Positions 1 to 7,456 are shown, counted from the stretch's first letter. The stretch: DNA of 18,456 nt from GCA-003244245 sp050699655 (GCA_050699655.1 JBOHFJ010000047.1:1-18456); one strand, 5' to 3'. The notes: a model not told the origin generated them from the letters alone. Translations and numbers: made by a program.

Positions 1-846
1 CGCGAGCACGATGAGCAGGATCGCCACCCCGGGCGGGTAGATCTGCCACCAGTACCCGTCGTAGAGGTACGCCGTGCCGCTGGAGAGCATCTCGCCCCAG
101 CTCGCGGCCGGCGCGGAGAGCCCGAACCCGAGGTAGCTCAGCACCGCGAAGATCAGGATCGCGTCGGCCACCTGGAACGTGGCCTGCACCACGATCACCC
201 CGATCGCGTTCGGGATGAGGTGCCGGAGCATGATCCGCCCGCCGCGTCCGCCCATCACCCGCACCGCCTGCACGTACTCCCGGCTGCGCAGGCTGAGCAC
301 CTCACCGCGGACCAGCCGGGCCGGGATCAGCCAGGCGAACAGCGCGATGATGGCGATCATCGTGCCCAGCGTGGGCGGGATGATCGTGGCGACGAACAGC
401 AGGATGAACAACCCCGGGATGGACAGCACGATGTCCACGATCCGCATCATCACCGCGTCCACGACGCCGCCGAAGTAGCCGGCTAGTGCCCCCCAAGCCA
501 CCCCGATCGCGGACGCCATCACCGCCGCGGCCAGTCCGACCTCGATCGAGCTCCGCCCGCCGGCCATCAGCCGGCCCAGCTCGTCATAGCCGAGGTAGTC
601 GGTGCCCAGCGGGTGGGCCGCGCTCGGCGGCAGGTTCGCCGCCGTCAGGTTCGTATACACCTGATCCGTGTGGTACAGCAGCGGCCCGAGGAAGCAGAAC
701 GCCACGATCACCGTGATCAGCCCGATCCCGAGCACGGCCAGCCGGTTCGCTGTGAACGCCCGGCCCATCGCGCGCCCCAGGCCGCCCTCGGCGCGGACCT
801 CACCGCCCTTCGGGCTGGCCAGGACATCGAGATTGGGGGTGTTCAC
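1..846 (-). CDS. DppC/OppC-type ABC transporter permease (partial, C-terminus off window)
   Basis: Inner-membrane permease of a peptide/nickel ABC importer; it would pair with the DppB-type protein encoded just upstream to form the channel. The start is a GTG whose GTGA overlaps the TGA of that permease, a typical translational coupling. 282 codons are present before the left edge. Seen in the sequence: a basic N-terminus, a first membrane segment around residues 36-56, the family motif HPLGTDYLGYDELGR near residues 79-92, and the EAA coupling loop with EYVQAVRVMGG and RHLIPNAIG in the last third. The protein ends in a hydrophobic stretch, so only a short C-terminal tail is missing relative to the usual length of about 290-310 residues. 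The substrate cannot be told from the sequence. Confidence 0.93.
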   Translation of the reverse strand, partial: MNTPNLDVLASPKGGEVRAEGGLGRAMGRAFTANRLAVLGIGLITVIVAFCFLGPLLYHTDQVYTNLTAANLPPSAAHPLGTDYLGYDELGRLMAGGRSSIEVGLAAAVMASAIGVAWGALAGYFGGVVDAVMMRIVDIVLSIPGLFILLFVATIIPPTLGTMIAIIALFAWLIPARLVRGEVLSLRSREYVQAVRVMGGRGGRIMLRHLIPNAIGVIVVQATFQVADAILIFAVLSYLGFGLSAPAASWGEMLSSGTAYLYDGYWWQIYPPGVAILLIVLA

Positions 847-1790
847 GCCAGCCTCACCCTCGGGTCGGCGACCCCGTAGGCGAGGTCGGCCACCAGGTTC
901 CCGACCACGACCAGCGCCGAGCCGAGCAGCGTCAGCGCGATCTCCACCGGGTAGTCGCGCCGCAGCGCGGCGTTGAAGAACAGCAAACCCACCCCGGGAT
1001 AGTTGAACACCTGCTCGACGACCAGGTTCCCGGCGACCAGCGCCGGGATGCTCAACCCGATCAGCGTGATGATCGGCAGCAGCGCGTTGCGCAGCAGGTG
1101 CCGGGCCAGGATGGTCCGTTCGGTGAGCCCCTTGGCCCGGGCGGTCCGGATGTAGTCCTGGGCCAGGTTCTCGATCGCCGCCGAGCGCATGAACCGGCTG
1201 AACGACGCGATCGAGACGATCGCCAGCGCGGCCACCGGCAGCACCATGGCGGCCGGGTCGGCGAGCGCGCCGCTCAGGGTGGCCGTCTGCGGCGCCTCCG
1301 GCGGCAGCAGCGACAGGTCCACGGCGAACCAGGTGATCAATAACAGGCCCAGCCAGAAGACCGGCATCGAGTAGCCGAGGAATGCCCCGGTGGTGACCGC
1401 GTAGTCGAGGAACCGGTTGCGCCGCACCGCCTGGGCGATCCCCAGCGGCAGCCCGACGATGATCGAGATCACCAGCGCCAGCAGGCTCAGGTACGCGCTC
1501 TTGGGGATGTCCTGGGCCAGCAGCGAGGCCACCGACTGGTTCTGCGTGTAGGAGAACCCCAGGTTCCCGTGCAGCAGCGAGCTCAGGTAACTGAAATATT
1601 GCAGGTAGAGCGGTTTGTCGTAGCCGTTCGCGTGGTTGAACGCGGCGATCGCGGCCGGGGTGGCCCGAATGCCCAGGATCGCCCTGGCCGGCCCGCCCGG
1701 CAGCAGGTGGGTGAGCGTGAACACGATCACCGACACGCCGAGCAGCACCACGAGGGTCTGCCCGGCGCGCCGCAGCAGGTAGCTGGTCAT
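843..1790 (-). CDS. DppB/OppB-type ABC transporter permease
   Basis: First permease of a peptide/nickel-type ABC importer, 315 residues, which is normal for the family. It starts MTSYLLRRAGQTLVVLLG, the usual DppB opening with a short cytoplasmic end and a long first membrane helix. The EAA loop is clear (DYIRTARAKGLTERTIL then RHLLRNALLP), as is the family motif VVEQVFNYPGVGLLFFNAA near the C-terminus, followed by a last helix and a conserved ADPRVR-type end. Its ATG overlaps the stop of the binding-protein gene (ATGA) and its stop overlaps the start of the next permease (GTGA), so the three genes form one translationally coupled operon. The alternative longer frame upstream is only open sequence under the binding-protein gene. 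Confidence 0.95.
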   Translation of the reverse strand: MTSYLLRRAGQTLVVLLGVSVIVFTLTHLLPGGPARAILGIRATPAAIAAFNHANGYDKPLYLQYFSYLSSLLHGNLGFSYTQNQSVASLLAQDIPKSAYLSLLALVISIIVGLPLGIAQAVRRNRFLDYAVTTGAFLGYSMPVFWLGLLLITWFAVDLSLLPPEAPQTATLSGALADPAAMVLPVAALAIVSIASFSRFMRSAAIENLAQDYIRTARAKGLTERTILARHLLRNALLPIITLIGLSIPALVAGNLVVEQVFNYPGVGLLFFNAALRRDYPVEIALTLLGSALVVVGNLVADLAYGVADPRVRLA

Positions 1791-3601
1791 GACGTGAAGT
1801 GCCACCTCTCCGGTTGCAGGTTGCTCTGAGTGAGCGCGGTGAACGTGCCCTCGGTGGCGAGGTCGGACTTGACCACGGCCACGTAGTCGGGATCGGGCTG
1901 GTAGATCACCGGCAGCTGCCGGGCGATGTAGTCCTCGTACGCGGTGAGCGCGTTCGGGTCGCTGCCGTAGAGGGTGGCCTCGATCAGCTTGTCCGCGGTG
2001 GGGTCGCTGTAGCTGCCGGCGTTGAGCGCGCCGCCAGTCTCGAACAGGACGTCGCCGGTCGGGTAGGTGCTGATCTGGACGCCGCCGTAGTCGGACATCT
2101 GCCAGGCGCAGGCGCTCTGGCCGGGCGTGCAGACGCTGTCCTGAGCGAGGATCGTGTTGAAGGGCGCACCGCGCAGGTCGAGCTGGATGCCGACCCGGGC
2201 CGCGTCCGATTTCAGCGCGCTCACCTGCGTCGCGGTCGGCTGGAGAGCGTTGGCGTAGTCGACGGTGAACTCCAGCCTGGCGCCGCGCTCGATGCCCACG
2301 CCGCACTGCTCGGCCCCGATTCCCGGGTTGAGGCAGGTGTCCACGCCGCCCGGGATGACCGACCAGCCGTGCGTGGACAGCAACTGGCGGGCCGCGGCCA
2401 GGCTGTAGGGGTAGGTGCCCCGCTTCTCCAGCGCGCTGGCGTAGGGATTGGGCGGGCCGACCGGCACCGGGCCGTAAGCGGGAATCGCGTACCCGGAGTA
2501 GACACCGCGAATGATCGCCGGCTGGTCCACCAGGTGCTGCAGCGCCTGCCGGAGGTAGAGCTGCCGGAACACCGGGCCCGAGGTCGGATTGTTGAAGTTC
2601 ATGTTCAGGTACCCGATGAAGAACTCGGGCACCGCGAAGACCTGGTAGCCCCCGCGCTTGACCGAGGGCAGCCGGGGGAGGTCGTCGGTGGGGACATACC
2701 CGACGTCAATCGCGCCGGCCCTGACCTGGTTGAACTCCGCCGCCTCGGAGGTGAACGGCAGCTCCTCGAAGTGCGGGATCGCCGGCTTGTAGGGGCCGTC
2801 GTAGCGCGGGTTGGTCGCCATGGTCAGCTGGCCGGTGGGGGAGTACGAGGTCAGCCGCCACGGCCCGTCCACCACCTGCCACAGCGGGTTGGTGGCGTAA
2901 GTGGACAGGTTCGCGGCCTGCCCGGCGAGGAAGTCATAGACCTGCTTCGCCCCCGCCGGAGTCAGGTCGTAGTCGCCCCTCGGGCCACTCTCGGAAGTCT
3001 TGTCCCAGGCCAGCGGCAGCGGGGTGAGGAGCTCGAGTTGCTCGGTGGTGAACCACTCCGGGTTCACGCTGCGGGTGAGGGTGAACGTGACCTGGTACTT
3101 TCCGGTCGCGGTGTAGCTGGCGAGGTTGTCCGGGATCTCACCGGGGCTGTAGTTGCCGAAGTTCGCCGGGCTTTCCTTGATCGCCGCCTTGAACAGGTTG
3201 AGCGAGAACACCACGTCGCGGGCGTCCACCGGCTCGCCGTCAGACCACTGGTAGGTGGTTTTCAGGTTGACGGTCACGACGGTGTTGTTGTGCGAGTAGA
3301 CCGGCTCGTCGGCCAGGCTCAGGGCGTCGTCGATGACCGGTTGGGCTTCTTTGGGCGCGAAGTACAGCGGCCGGTACATCAGGTACTGGAACTGCTGGAT
3401 GGTGTAAGCGGTGTACTGCTGGGTCGGCGTGATCGGGAAGATGTAGCTCGGCGCCGACCCGGGACCCTCGGCGAACGTCACCGTGTCGCGCTGGCCCGCC
3501 CGGTGGCTCTCGGCGCCGCCGCCGCACGCCCCGGCCAGAGCCAGGACACCGAGCAACAGCGCCGCCGTCTTGCCCGCCACACGGCGAACACGACCTCGCA
3601 T
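1787..3601 (-). CDS. ABC transporter substrate-binding lipoprotein, SBP_bac_5 family
   Basis: Extracytoplasmic binding protein that would deliver a peptide or similar solute to the two permeases downstream. It is 604 residues, somewhat longer than the usual 520-560. Residues 1-26 form a lipoprotein signal: MRGRVRRVAGK, a hydrophobic core, then ALAGAC with the candidate lipidated Cys26. The -3 position is Ala, a weaker lipobox than LxxC. Family features follow: TTYQWSDGEPVDARDVVFSLN, the DGPWRLTSY segment, TNPRYDGPYKP, and the FRQLYLRQALQHLVDQPAII region. The ATG is preferred because the signal peptide begins there; upstream codons lie in the previous gene's end. The gene lies 22 bp after the stop of the YQQP protein and overlaps dppB by ATGA. 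Ligand identity is unknown. Confidence 0.95.
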   Translation of the reverse strand: MRGRVRRVAGKTAALLLGVLALAGACGGGAESHRAGQRDTVTFAEGPGSAPSYIFPITPTQQYTAYTIQQFQYLMYRPLYFAPKEAQPVIDDALSLADEPVYSHNNTVVTVNLKTTYQWSDGEPVDARDVVFSLNLFKAAIKESPANFGNYSPGEIPDNLASYTATGKYQVTFTLTRSVNPEWFTTEQLELLTPLPLAWDKTSESGPRGDYDLTPAGAKQVYDFLAGQAANLSTYATNPLWQVVDGPWRLTSYSPTGQLTMATNPRYDGPYKPAIPHFEELPFTSEAAEFNQVRAGAIDVGYVPTDDLPRLPSVKRGGYQVFAVPEFFIGYLNMNFNNPTSGPVFRQLYLRQALQHLVDQPAIIRGVYSGYAIPAYGPVPVGPPNPYASALEKRGTYPYSLAAARQLLSTHGWSVIPGGVDTCLNPGIGAEQCGVGIERGARLEFTVDYANALQPTATQVSALKSDAARVGIQLDLRGAPFNTILAQDSVCTPGQSACAWQMSDYGGVQISTYPTGDVLFETGGALNAGSYSDPTADKLIEATLYGSDPNALTAYEDYIARQLPVIYQPDPDYVAVVKSDLATEGTFTALTQSNLQPERWHFTS

Positions 3602-3623
3602 CGCGATACCCGTCACTGGCTGG

Positions 3624-4103
3624 TCAGAAGATGCTCTGGATGATCTCGTCTCCGATGCCGAAGCCGGCGCCGGTGGCGATCGCCCGCCCGAAGCCGCCGC
3701 CGAGGAAGCGTTGCAGCATGCCACCGCCTCCACCGCCGCTGGGGTAGCCGCCTGGCGCGGGGTACGGCTGCTGGTAGCTCGGTTGCTGGTAGCTTGGCTG
3801 CTGGTATTCCGGCTGCTGGTAACTGGGCTGCTGGTAACTGGGTGCGGGCGCGGCGGCGACTTGCTGGACGTGGTTGTCGACCATCGCGTGGATCGAGCCC
3901 AGCAGCGTCGAGGTCTGCCCCTCCTCATCGCGCACCGCGAGCGCGATCTCCTTGAGGTCAAGCTGCCACTCGCGGGCGTTCTGGTCCCCCGCGGCCGCGG
4001 CGGACTGGAGTTTGCTGGCCAGAGTCTGGATCAACTGCATGGTCTGGCGGCCCTGCTGCTGCAGCTGAGCGTAGTTTTGATCAATGGTCTGAACGTCCAT
4101 CAC
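3624..4103 (-). CDS. Small coiled-coil protein with YQQP repeats and Gly-rich C-terminus
   Basis: Unknown function, 159 residues. Residues 1-80 are helical and Gln-rich (DVQTIDQNYAQLQQQGRQTM, then LASKLQSAAAAGDQNAREWQ), likely a short coiled coil. Residues about 88-112 hold a tandem S/EYQQP repeat, followed by PAPGGYPSGGGGGG and a hydrophobic Gly-rich end (GGGFGRAIATGAGFGIGDEI) that could sit on or in a membrane. There is no signal peptide. The start is GTG at 4103, with GGGAG eight bases upstream; an ATG follows immediately at 4100 with looser spacing. It is the first gene of the transporter operon, 22 bp before the binding protein. The context suggests, but does not prove, an accessory role in transport or the envelope. 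Confidence 0.85.
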   Translation of the reverse strand: MMDVQTIDQNYAQLQQQGRQTMQLIQTLASKLQSAAAAGDQNAREWQLDLKEIALAVRDEEGQTSTLLGSIHAMVDNHVQQVAAAPAPSYQQPSYQQPEYQQPSYQQPSYQQPYPAPGGYPSGGGGGGMLQRFLGGGFGRAIATGAGFGIGDEIIQSIF

Positions 4104-4128
4104 TCACTGGTCTCCCGGATCGGACAAT

Positions 4129-4146
4129 GTCGGCGGGCGCGCCGAC
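4129..4146. repeat. Inverted repeat in the divergent transporter/hydrolase gap
   Basis: A perfect 7-bp stem, GTCGGCG and CGCCGAC, with a 4-base loop lies between the divergent genes starting at 4103 (minus) and 4228 (plus). It overlaps a short GACAATGTC palindrome at 4123-4131. It could be an operator or a 5'-leader hairpin of the transporter operon; in GC-rich DNA a stem of this size is also expected by chance. Confidence 0.3.
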
Positions 4147-4227
4147 CCAGTGCTACCTTGCCTCATCCGATCGCGGCGTGCTCGCGAGGCTGCCCACGAC
4201 GGGGGAGATCAGCGAGAGGAGCGCGGC

Positions 4228-4971
4228 ATGACGGACGCCATGAGGGCCGAAACCGTCAGCATCACCGGACACGGCGGCGACCGGATCGAGGCCTACCTTG
4301 CCCGCCCGCTGGAGGGTGGCCCGCGCGGCGCGGTGGTGGTCATCCACCACATGCCCGGCTACGACTGGGCCACCAAGGAGATCGTGCGCCGGTTCGCGGC
4401 GCGGGGATACCTGGCGCTGTGCCCCAATCTGTATTCGCGGGAGGCTCCCGGGGTTGACCCTGACGAGTTGGTGGCCACCGTGCGCGCGGCCGGCGGGGTG
4501 CCCGACGAGCGGCTGATCGGGGACGTGGCGGGTGCCGTGGACTACCTCAAGGGCCTGGACGGCGCCAACGGCAAGATCGGTGTGATCGGCTACTGCTCAG
4601 GCGGGCGGCACGCCTTCCTGGCGGCCTGCTCGCTACCCTTGGACGCCGCCGTGGATTGCTATGGCGCGTGGGTGGTGACGGACCCACCACCCGGGCGGCC
4701 TCGGCACATGCGCGCGATCCCGCATCTGGCGCCGGGGCTGTCCTGCCCGTTGCTCGGGCTGTTCGGCGCCGAGGACCAGCACCCGTCCCCGGCCGAGACG
4801 GCCGCGCTCGCCGCGGAACTGGACCGCTTGGGCAAGCCCTACCAGTTCCACACCTACGACGGCGCCGGGCACGCGTTCTTCGCCGTCGACCGGCCCGCCT
4901 ACCGCCCGGAGGCCGCCGTGGACGGCTGGCGACGGATCCTGGACTTCTTCGGCACCCACCTGGCGAGCTGA
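4228..4971 (+). CDS. Dienelactone hydrolase family protein
   Basis: Cytoplasmic alpha/beta hydrolase of 247 residues, the usual dienelactone hydrolase length; members open lactones or hydrolyse related esters. The three catalytic residues are visible: nucleophile Cys123 in GYCSGG, Asp183 in FGAEDQHPS, and His215 in DGAGHAFF. A Cys nucleophile in G-x-C-x-G-G is typical of the dienelactone group rather than of serine esterases. The start at 4228 is chosen because GAGAGGA lies seven bases upstream and the protein opens with the usual strand ETVSITGHGGDRIEAYLARP. An in-frame extension upstream is Arg-rich and not family-like. It diverges from the transporter operon and converges on the zinc-finger gene with a 5-bp gap. 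The true substrate is unknown. Confidence 0.92.
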   Translation: MTDAMRAETVSITGHGGDRIEAYLARPLEGGPRGAVVVIHHMPGYDWATKEIVRRFAARGYLALCPNLYSREAPGVDPDELVATVRAAGGVPDERLIGDVAGAVDYLKGLDGANGKIGVIGYCSGGRHAFLAACSLPLDAAVDCYGAWVVTDPPPGRPRHMRAIPHLAPGLSCPLLGLFGAEDQHPSPAETAALAAELDRLGKPYQFHTYDGAGHAFFAVDRPAYRPEAAVDGWRRILDFFGTHLAS

Positions 4972-4976
4972 GAACA

Positions 4977-5207
4977 TCACCGACTTGGGTGAAGGTCTTC
5001 GATTTCGCATGTCTTGTCCCAGCATTGCTGGCAGGTGGGCCAGAGCCATTCCTCGTCACCACTGGCACCCCGGGGATAGGCCACCCCACAGAGGCACCGC
5101 ATGGGTTTACCTCGGAGAACGCGGCGGTCTTCCAGCTCGATGGCGTGGCGTTGTCCGGCGAGCGGAAACCAGCCAAATGTGCGTGGATTGAAGTATGAGG
5201 TGGGCAT
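4977..5207 (-). CDS. Small zinc-finger protein linked to a WhiJ-type regulatory module
   Basis: A 76-residue protein with a compact metal-binding pattern: candidate ligands His21, Cys40, Cys59 and Cys62, the last two in WPTCQQCW. It opens MPTSYFNPRTFGWF, like a family of short actinobacterial zinc-finger proteins recalled from neighbourhoods of XRE/DUF5753 regulators (from memory, not searched). The ATG at 5207 fits that N-terminus. A GGGAG lies 13 bases upstream, which is rather far, and upstream in-frame codons lack family character. The stop is 5 bp from the convergent hydrolase stop. It is divergent from the three-gene regulatory module starting at 5587, suggesting a shared control region. 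A role as a regulatory partner is inference only. Confidence 0.83.
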   Translation of the reverse strand: MPTSYFNPRTFGWFPLAGQRHAIELEDRRVLRGKPMRCLCGVAYPRGASGDEEWLWPTCQQCWDKTCEIEDLHPSR

Positions 5208-5453
5208 GGCCGATACCTGCTCTCCCGCATTGTTGCAGGTGACATAGTCGAGAGTCCGGATGGGCTCGGGTGACTGGGTGGCGCCCCAGGGCCGGGGGAC
5301 GGCCTTGTCCTGAAACACGGTCGGGAGGGGCGTCTGCCTTCGGGGGTGTTGTGTCGGGGGCCAGGCAGGCGCCGCGACCGTGCGGATGGCTCACACATCC
5401 CGGCCCTGGGTGCCAGGGCGTCACGCTAGGGCCGCCAGCGATACCGCGCCAAG

Positions 5454-5473
5454 GAGTTTGCTTGAGTTTGCTT
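5454..5473. repeat. Tandem GAGTTTGCTT repeat (two copies), candidate operator half
   Basis: Two exact head-to-tail copies of the 10-mer GAGTTTGCTT, so the sites are one helical turn apart. An 11-base inverted match, CTCAAGCAAAC, occurs at 5538-5548 over the candidate -10 box. The layout suggests paired binding sites for the XRE regulator encoded in this module. Confidence 0.55.
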
Positions 5474-5508
5474 GAAGTCAGATGAGGTGCCTTGGCCGGC
5501 TTGCCCGC

Positions 5509-5539
5509 TTGACTGCGCGCCCAGAGCATCGGGTAGGCT
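5509..5539 (+). promoter_or_regulatory. Candidate sigma-70-type promoter of the regulatory module
   Basis: TTGACT (5509-5514), a 19-bp spacer and TAGGCT (5534-5539). Predicted transcription would start near 5546, about 40 bases before the GTG at 5587. The -10 box overlaps the inverted repeat arm at 5538, which is consistent with repression by the encoded regulator. The spacer is at the long end of the normal range. Confidence 0.45.
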
Positions 5540-5557
5540 CAAGCAAACCTGAGCAAC
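5538..5557. promoter_or_regulatory. Candidate operator, inverted copy of the GAGTTTGCTT repeat
   Basis: CTCAAGCAAAC (5538-5548) is the exact reverse complement of 5456-5466. It is followed by a second, weaker copy, CCTGAGCAAC (5548-5557), so both sides carry paired half-sites about 84 bp apart. It overlaps the -10 box and the likely transcript start. Confidence 0.5.
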
Positions 5558-5586
5558 TATCTACGGGAGGCGTATGGTGTACCGCC

Positions 5587-5925
5587 GTGCAGCTGACCTT
5601 CCTGGGCAAGAGGACGCAGGCTGGGGCGTCGCCCACCCTGTTCGCGACCGACCGCGACACCTACGTGGTGCAGGGCTGGCGCGTGCCCGGCCATGAGGCC
5701 AGCGTCGAAATCCCCATGAGCCTGTTGGAGTATCTGGAGGCCGACACCACGCTTGCGGTGGCGTTGCGCACCACGGCCCACGGGACCTATGTCCTGTCCG
5801 GGGCGGCGGTGCGCGATGCCCAGGCGCTGGCGCAGATGGACATTCCCGGTCACGAGACGTGCATCGAAGTCGGCAAGGTTCGAGAAGGTGGCGTTGATGG
5901 CACTGCTGCAAGGCCAGGAGTTTGA
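5587..5925 (+). CDS. Small conserved-type protein of the DUF6879/XRE module
   Basis: Unrecognised 112-residue soluble protein. It begins (V)QLTFLGKRTQAG, then has two similar halves: TYVVQGWRVPGHEASVEIP near residues 21-39 and TYVLSGAAVRD with MDIPGHETCIEVGKV near residues 66-98. This suggests an internal duplication of a beta-rich unit. Proteins with this opening are recalled from upstream of DUF6879 genes in actinomycetes (from memory). The GTG at 5587 is the only plausible start in this frame, but the best ribosome site (GGGAGG, 5565-5570) is 16 bases away and better placed for a different frame starting at 5574 or 5577. Its 3' end overlaps the DUF6879 start by 29 bp, so the genes are co-transcribed and probably coupled. 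Confidence 0.75.
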   Translation: MQLTFLGKRTQAGASPTLFATDRDTYVVQGWRVPGHEASVEIPMSLLEYLEADTTLAVALRTTAHGTYVLSGAAVRDAQALAQMDIPGHETCIEVGKVREGGVDGTAARPGV

Positions 5926-6415
5926 CAATCTCTTTCGTACTTTCCACCACGCGGCGTTTCATTTGGAGCTGCGGGATTCCTACCACGTCGCCAAAGAGGC
6001 CGGCCCCTTCGAACTGTTCCTGACAGACAAGCCTGATGATTTCTCCTGGCATCAACCCTGGCTCAGGCTGGTCCGGGAGGCAACACGGGCGGGCAAGAGC
6101 ATCACCCGCGTGCGGGTGGTGACGGTTCCACACTGCGATTACACGCGCTGGGGTGTGCGTGTGGCGCCGTTGAACATCGAAGCCGGAGAGGATCTTCGCT
6201 GGCTGCCGCGCCACCACGCCACCGGAATTGACTTCCCTCCGCTGGATTACTGGCTCTTCGATGGCAACCGGGTCGTGTTCACAATCTTCGCCGATGATGG
6301 CCGCTTCGCGGGAGGTGCGGAGGTATCTGACGCGGAGCTCATCGAACAGTGCCGCAAGGTCCACCAGCAGGTGTGGGCTCTGGCGATCCCGCATGAGCAG
6401 TACATCTCGGTGTAG
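5897..6415 (+). CDS. DUF6879 family protein
   Basis: 172-residue soluble protein matching the DUF6879 pattern: FDNLFRTFHHAAFHLELRDS at the start, the Trp-rich WHQPWLRLVREATRAGKSI segment, RVRVVTVPHCDYTRWGV, and a C-terminal LDYWLFDGNRVVFTIF followed by a helix rich in charged residues. Molecular function is not established; family members commonly sit beside XRE/DUF5753 regulators in actinomycetes and may act as their partners. The ATG at 5897 has GAGAAGG eight bases upstream (5882-5888) and lies inside the previous gene's end. The regulator gene follows after 11 bp. No unusual residue or truncation was seen. Confidence 0.9.
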   Translation: MALLQGQEFDNLFRTFHHAAFHLELRDSYHVAKEAGPFELFLTDKPDDFSWHQPWLRLVREATRAGKSITRVRVVTVPHCDYTRWGVRVAPLNIEAGEDLRWLPRHHATGIDFPPLDYWLFDGNRVVFTIFADDGRFAGGAEVSDAELIEQCRKVHQQVWALAIPHEQYISV

Positions 6416-6426
6416 AGCGGAATCTG

Positions 6427-7284
6427 TTGTCCAGCTCGGTTATCCAGGCCAGGGAGGTTCTCGGCCACAGACTCCGCGACCTGCGCAAAGACGCTGGGCT
6501 GACCGGGCGGGCGCTGGCCACGCTGGCTGGGTGGGACAGCTCCAAGGTATCCAAGATCGAGTATGGTAAGCAGACGCCGACGGAAGACGATATCCGGGCC
6601 TGGTGTCGCCACTGCCAGGTGGTCGACCAGATACCGGATCTGATCGCCACCGTTCGTAACATTGAATCGATGTACATCGAGTGGCGTCGCGTGCTTCGAG
6701 TAGGTACCCGCAGGCGCCAACAGGCGTCACTCTCACGGGACGCGCAGACTGGGTTGTTTCGCTGGTACGAGCCAGTCTTGGTACCCGGTATTCTGCACAC
6801 CGTCGAGTACGCGACAGCCGTGATGGCGCAGGTTATCGCCTTCTATGCGATCACCGACGACCTGGCGGACGGTGTTGCCACGCGCATGCAACGCCAACAC
6901 ATCCTCTACCAAGGAAATCACCGATTTCACTTCATTCTCGCTTGCCAGGCCCTCCTCACCACCGTGGGTGACGCCGACGTGATGCTCGGCCAACTCGACC
7001 GCCTGCTCACGTTCATCGCGTTGCCCCGCATACGGCTGGGCATCATCCCGGCCACCGCCGCCTACCAGGTGCCGACCAATCAATTCGTCATGTTCGACGA
7101 GCGCCTGGTCCGCGTCGAAACCATCTCCGCAGAACTGGCCATCGCCCAACCGCGAGAAATAGCCCTCTACGCCAAAACCTTCCACCGGCTGTCCACACAA
7201 GCGGTCTACGGCCAAGCGGCCAAAGAAATGATCAACACCAGACTGGCCACCCTACGTCACGACTCAGGAGCCGGAACGAAGTAA
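6427..7284 (+). CDS. XRE-family regulator with DUF5753 domain (WhiJ-like)
   Basis: 285-residue DNA-binding regulator. Residues about 11-66 form a Cro/C1-type helix-turn-helix (LGHRLRDLRKDAGLTGRALA and WDSSKVSKIEYGKQTPTEDD). Residues about 100-278 form the DUF5753 domain, with the signature RWYEPVLVPGILHTVEYA and later RLGIIP and FVMFDERLVRVET. The start is the TTG at 6427, which gives the normal N-terminus; the ribosome site is weak (GAGCGGA), and translation may depend on coupling to the DUF6879 gene 11 bp upstream. WhiJ-type proteins control development or antibiotic genes in Streptomyces, usually with small partner proteins. No DUF397 partner gene is present here. It probably binds the repeats upstream of the module. 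Confidence 0.93.
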   Translation: MSSSVIQAREVLGHRLRDLRKDAGLTGRALATLAGWDSSKVSKIEYGKQTPTEDDIRAWCRHCQVVDQIPDLIATVRNIESMYIEWRRVLRVGTRRRQQASLSRDAQTGLFRWYEPVLVPGILHTVEYATAVMAQVIAFYAITDDLADGVATRMQRQHILYQGNHRFHFILACQALLTTVGDADVMLGQLDRLLTFIALPRIRLGIIPATAAYQVPTNQFVMFDERLVRVETISAELAIAQPREIALYAKTFHRLSTQAVYGQAAKEMINTRLATLRHDSGAGTK

Positions 7285-7344
7285 CAAAACCGCGCAACTC
7301 GCCCCGCGGAGCGGTGAGCTGACCCAGTTAGGCCCCGCCGGGTG

Positions 7345-7368
7345 CCGGCCCGCTGCGTGAGCGGCCGG
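7345..7368. terminator. Candidate hairpin terminator after the regulatory module
   Basis: CCGGCCCGCT, loop GCGTG, then AGCGGCCGG gives a strong stem of about 9 bp with one bulged C, 60 bp after the XRE stop. There is no T-run, which is common for actinobacterial terminators but weakens the call. Confidence 0.35.
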
Positions 7369-7445
7369 CCGCAGGACCGCCGAGTGGCGTGGTGATGTGA
7401 GACGCCGTCGGGTACTTGCCGGTGTGTACGGTGAGGCTGTTTACT

Positions 7446-7455
7446 GGAGGTGATC
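7446..7455 (+). promoter_or_regulatory. Extended Shine-Dalgarno GGAGGTGATC
   Basis: GGAGGTGATC matches the complement of the 16S rRNA 3' end over ten bases. It lies six bases (from GGAGG) before a GTG at 7457 that opens a 19-codon frame, and about 80 bases before the peptidase start. It is the strongest ribosome site seen in the window, yet no long gene follows it directly. Confidence 0.5.
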
Positions 7456-7456
7456 G

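Larger units (their letters stand above)
5208..5586. other. Divergent intergenic region between zinc-finger gene and regulatory module
   Basis: There is no convincing gene in these 379 bp. The region holds a perfect 7-bp inverted repeat (GCCCTGG, 3-base loop, CCAGGGC at 5403-5419), a tandem 10-bp repeat, an inverted copy of it, and a candidate promoter for the plus-strand genes. These are listed separately. No clear promoter for the minus-strand zinc-finger gene was found. Confidence 0.7.

Noticed and set aside
1799..3643. 614-codon plus-strand open frame
   Set aside because: Antisense to the binding-protein gene. Its product is Arg/Gly/Val-rich with no domain, and the minus-strand frame has clear family motifs.
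3771..3844. DNA tandem repeat as a separate element
   Set aside because: The repeats encode the YQQP units of the 159-residue protein, so they are part of that gene.
7384..7445. Peptidase promoter with TTGCCG as -35 box
   Set aside because: The only hexamers at the right distance (TTTACT, TACGGT) either lack the consensus or would remove the ribosome site from the transcript.
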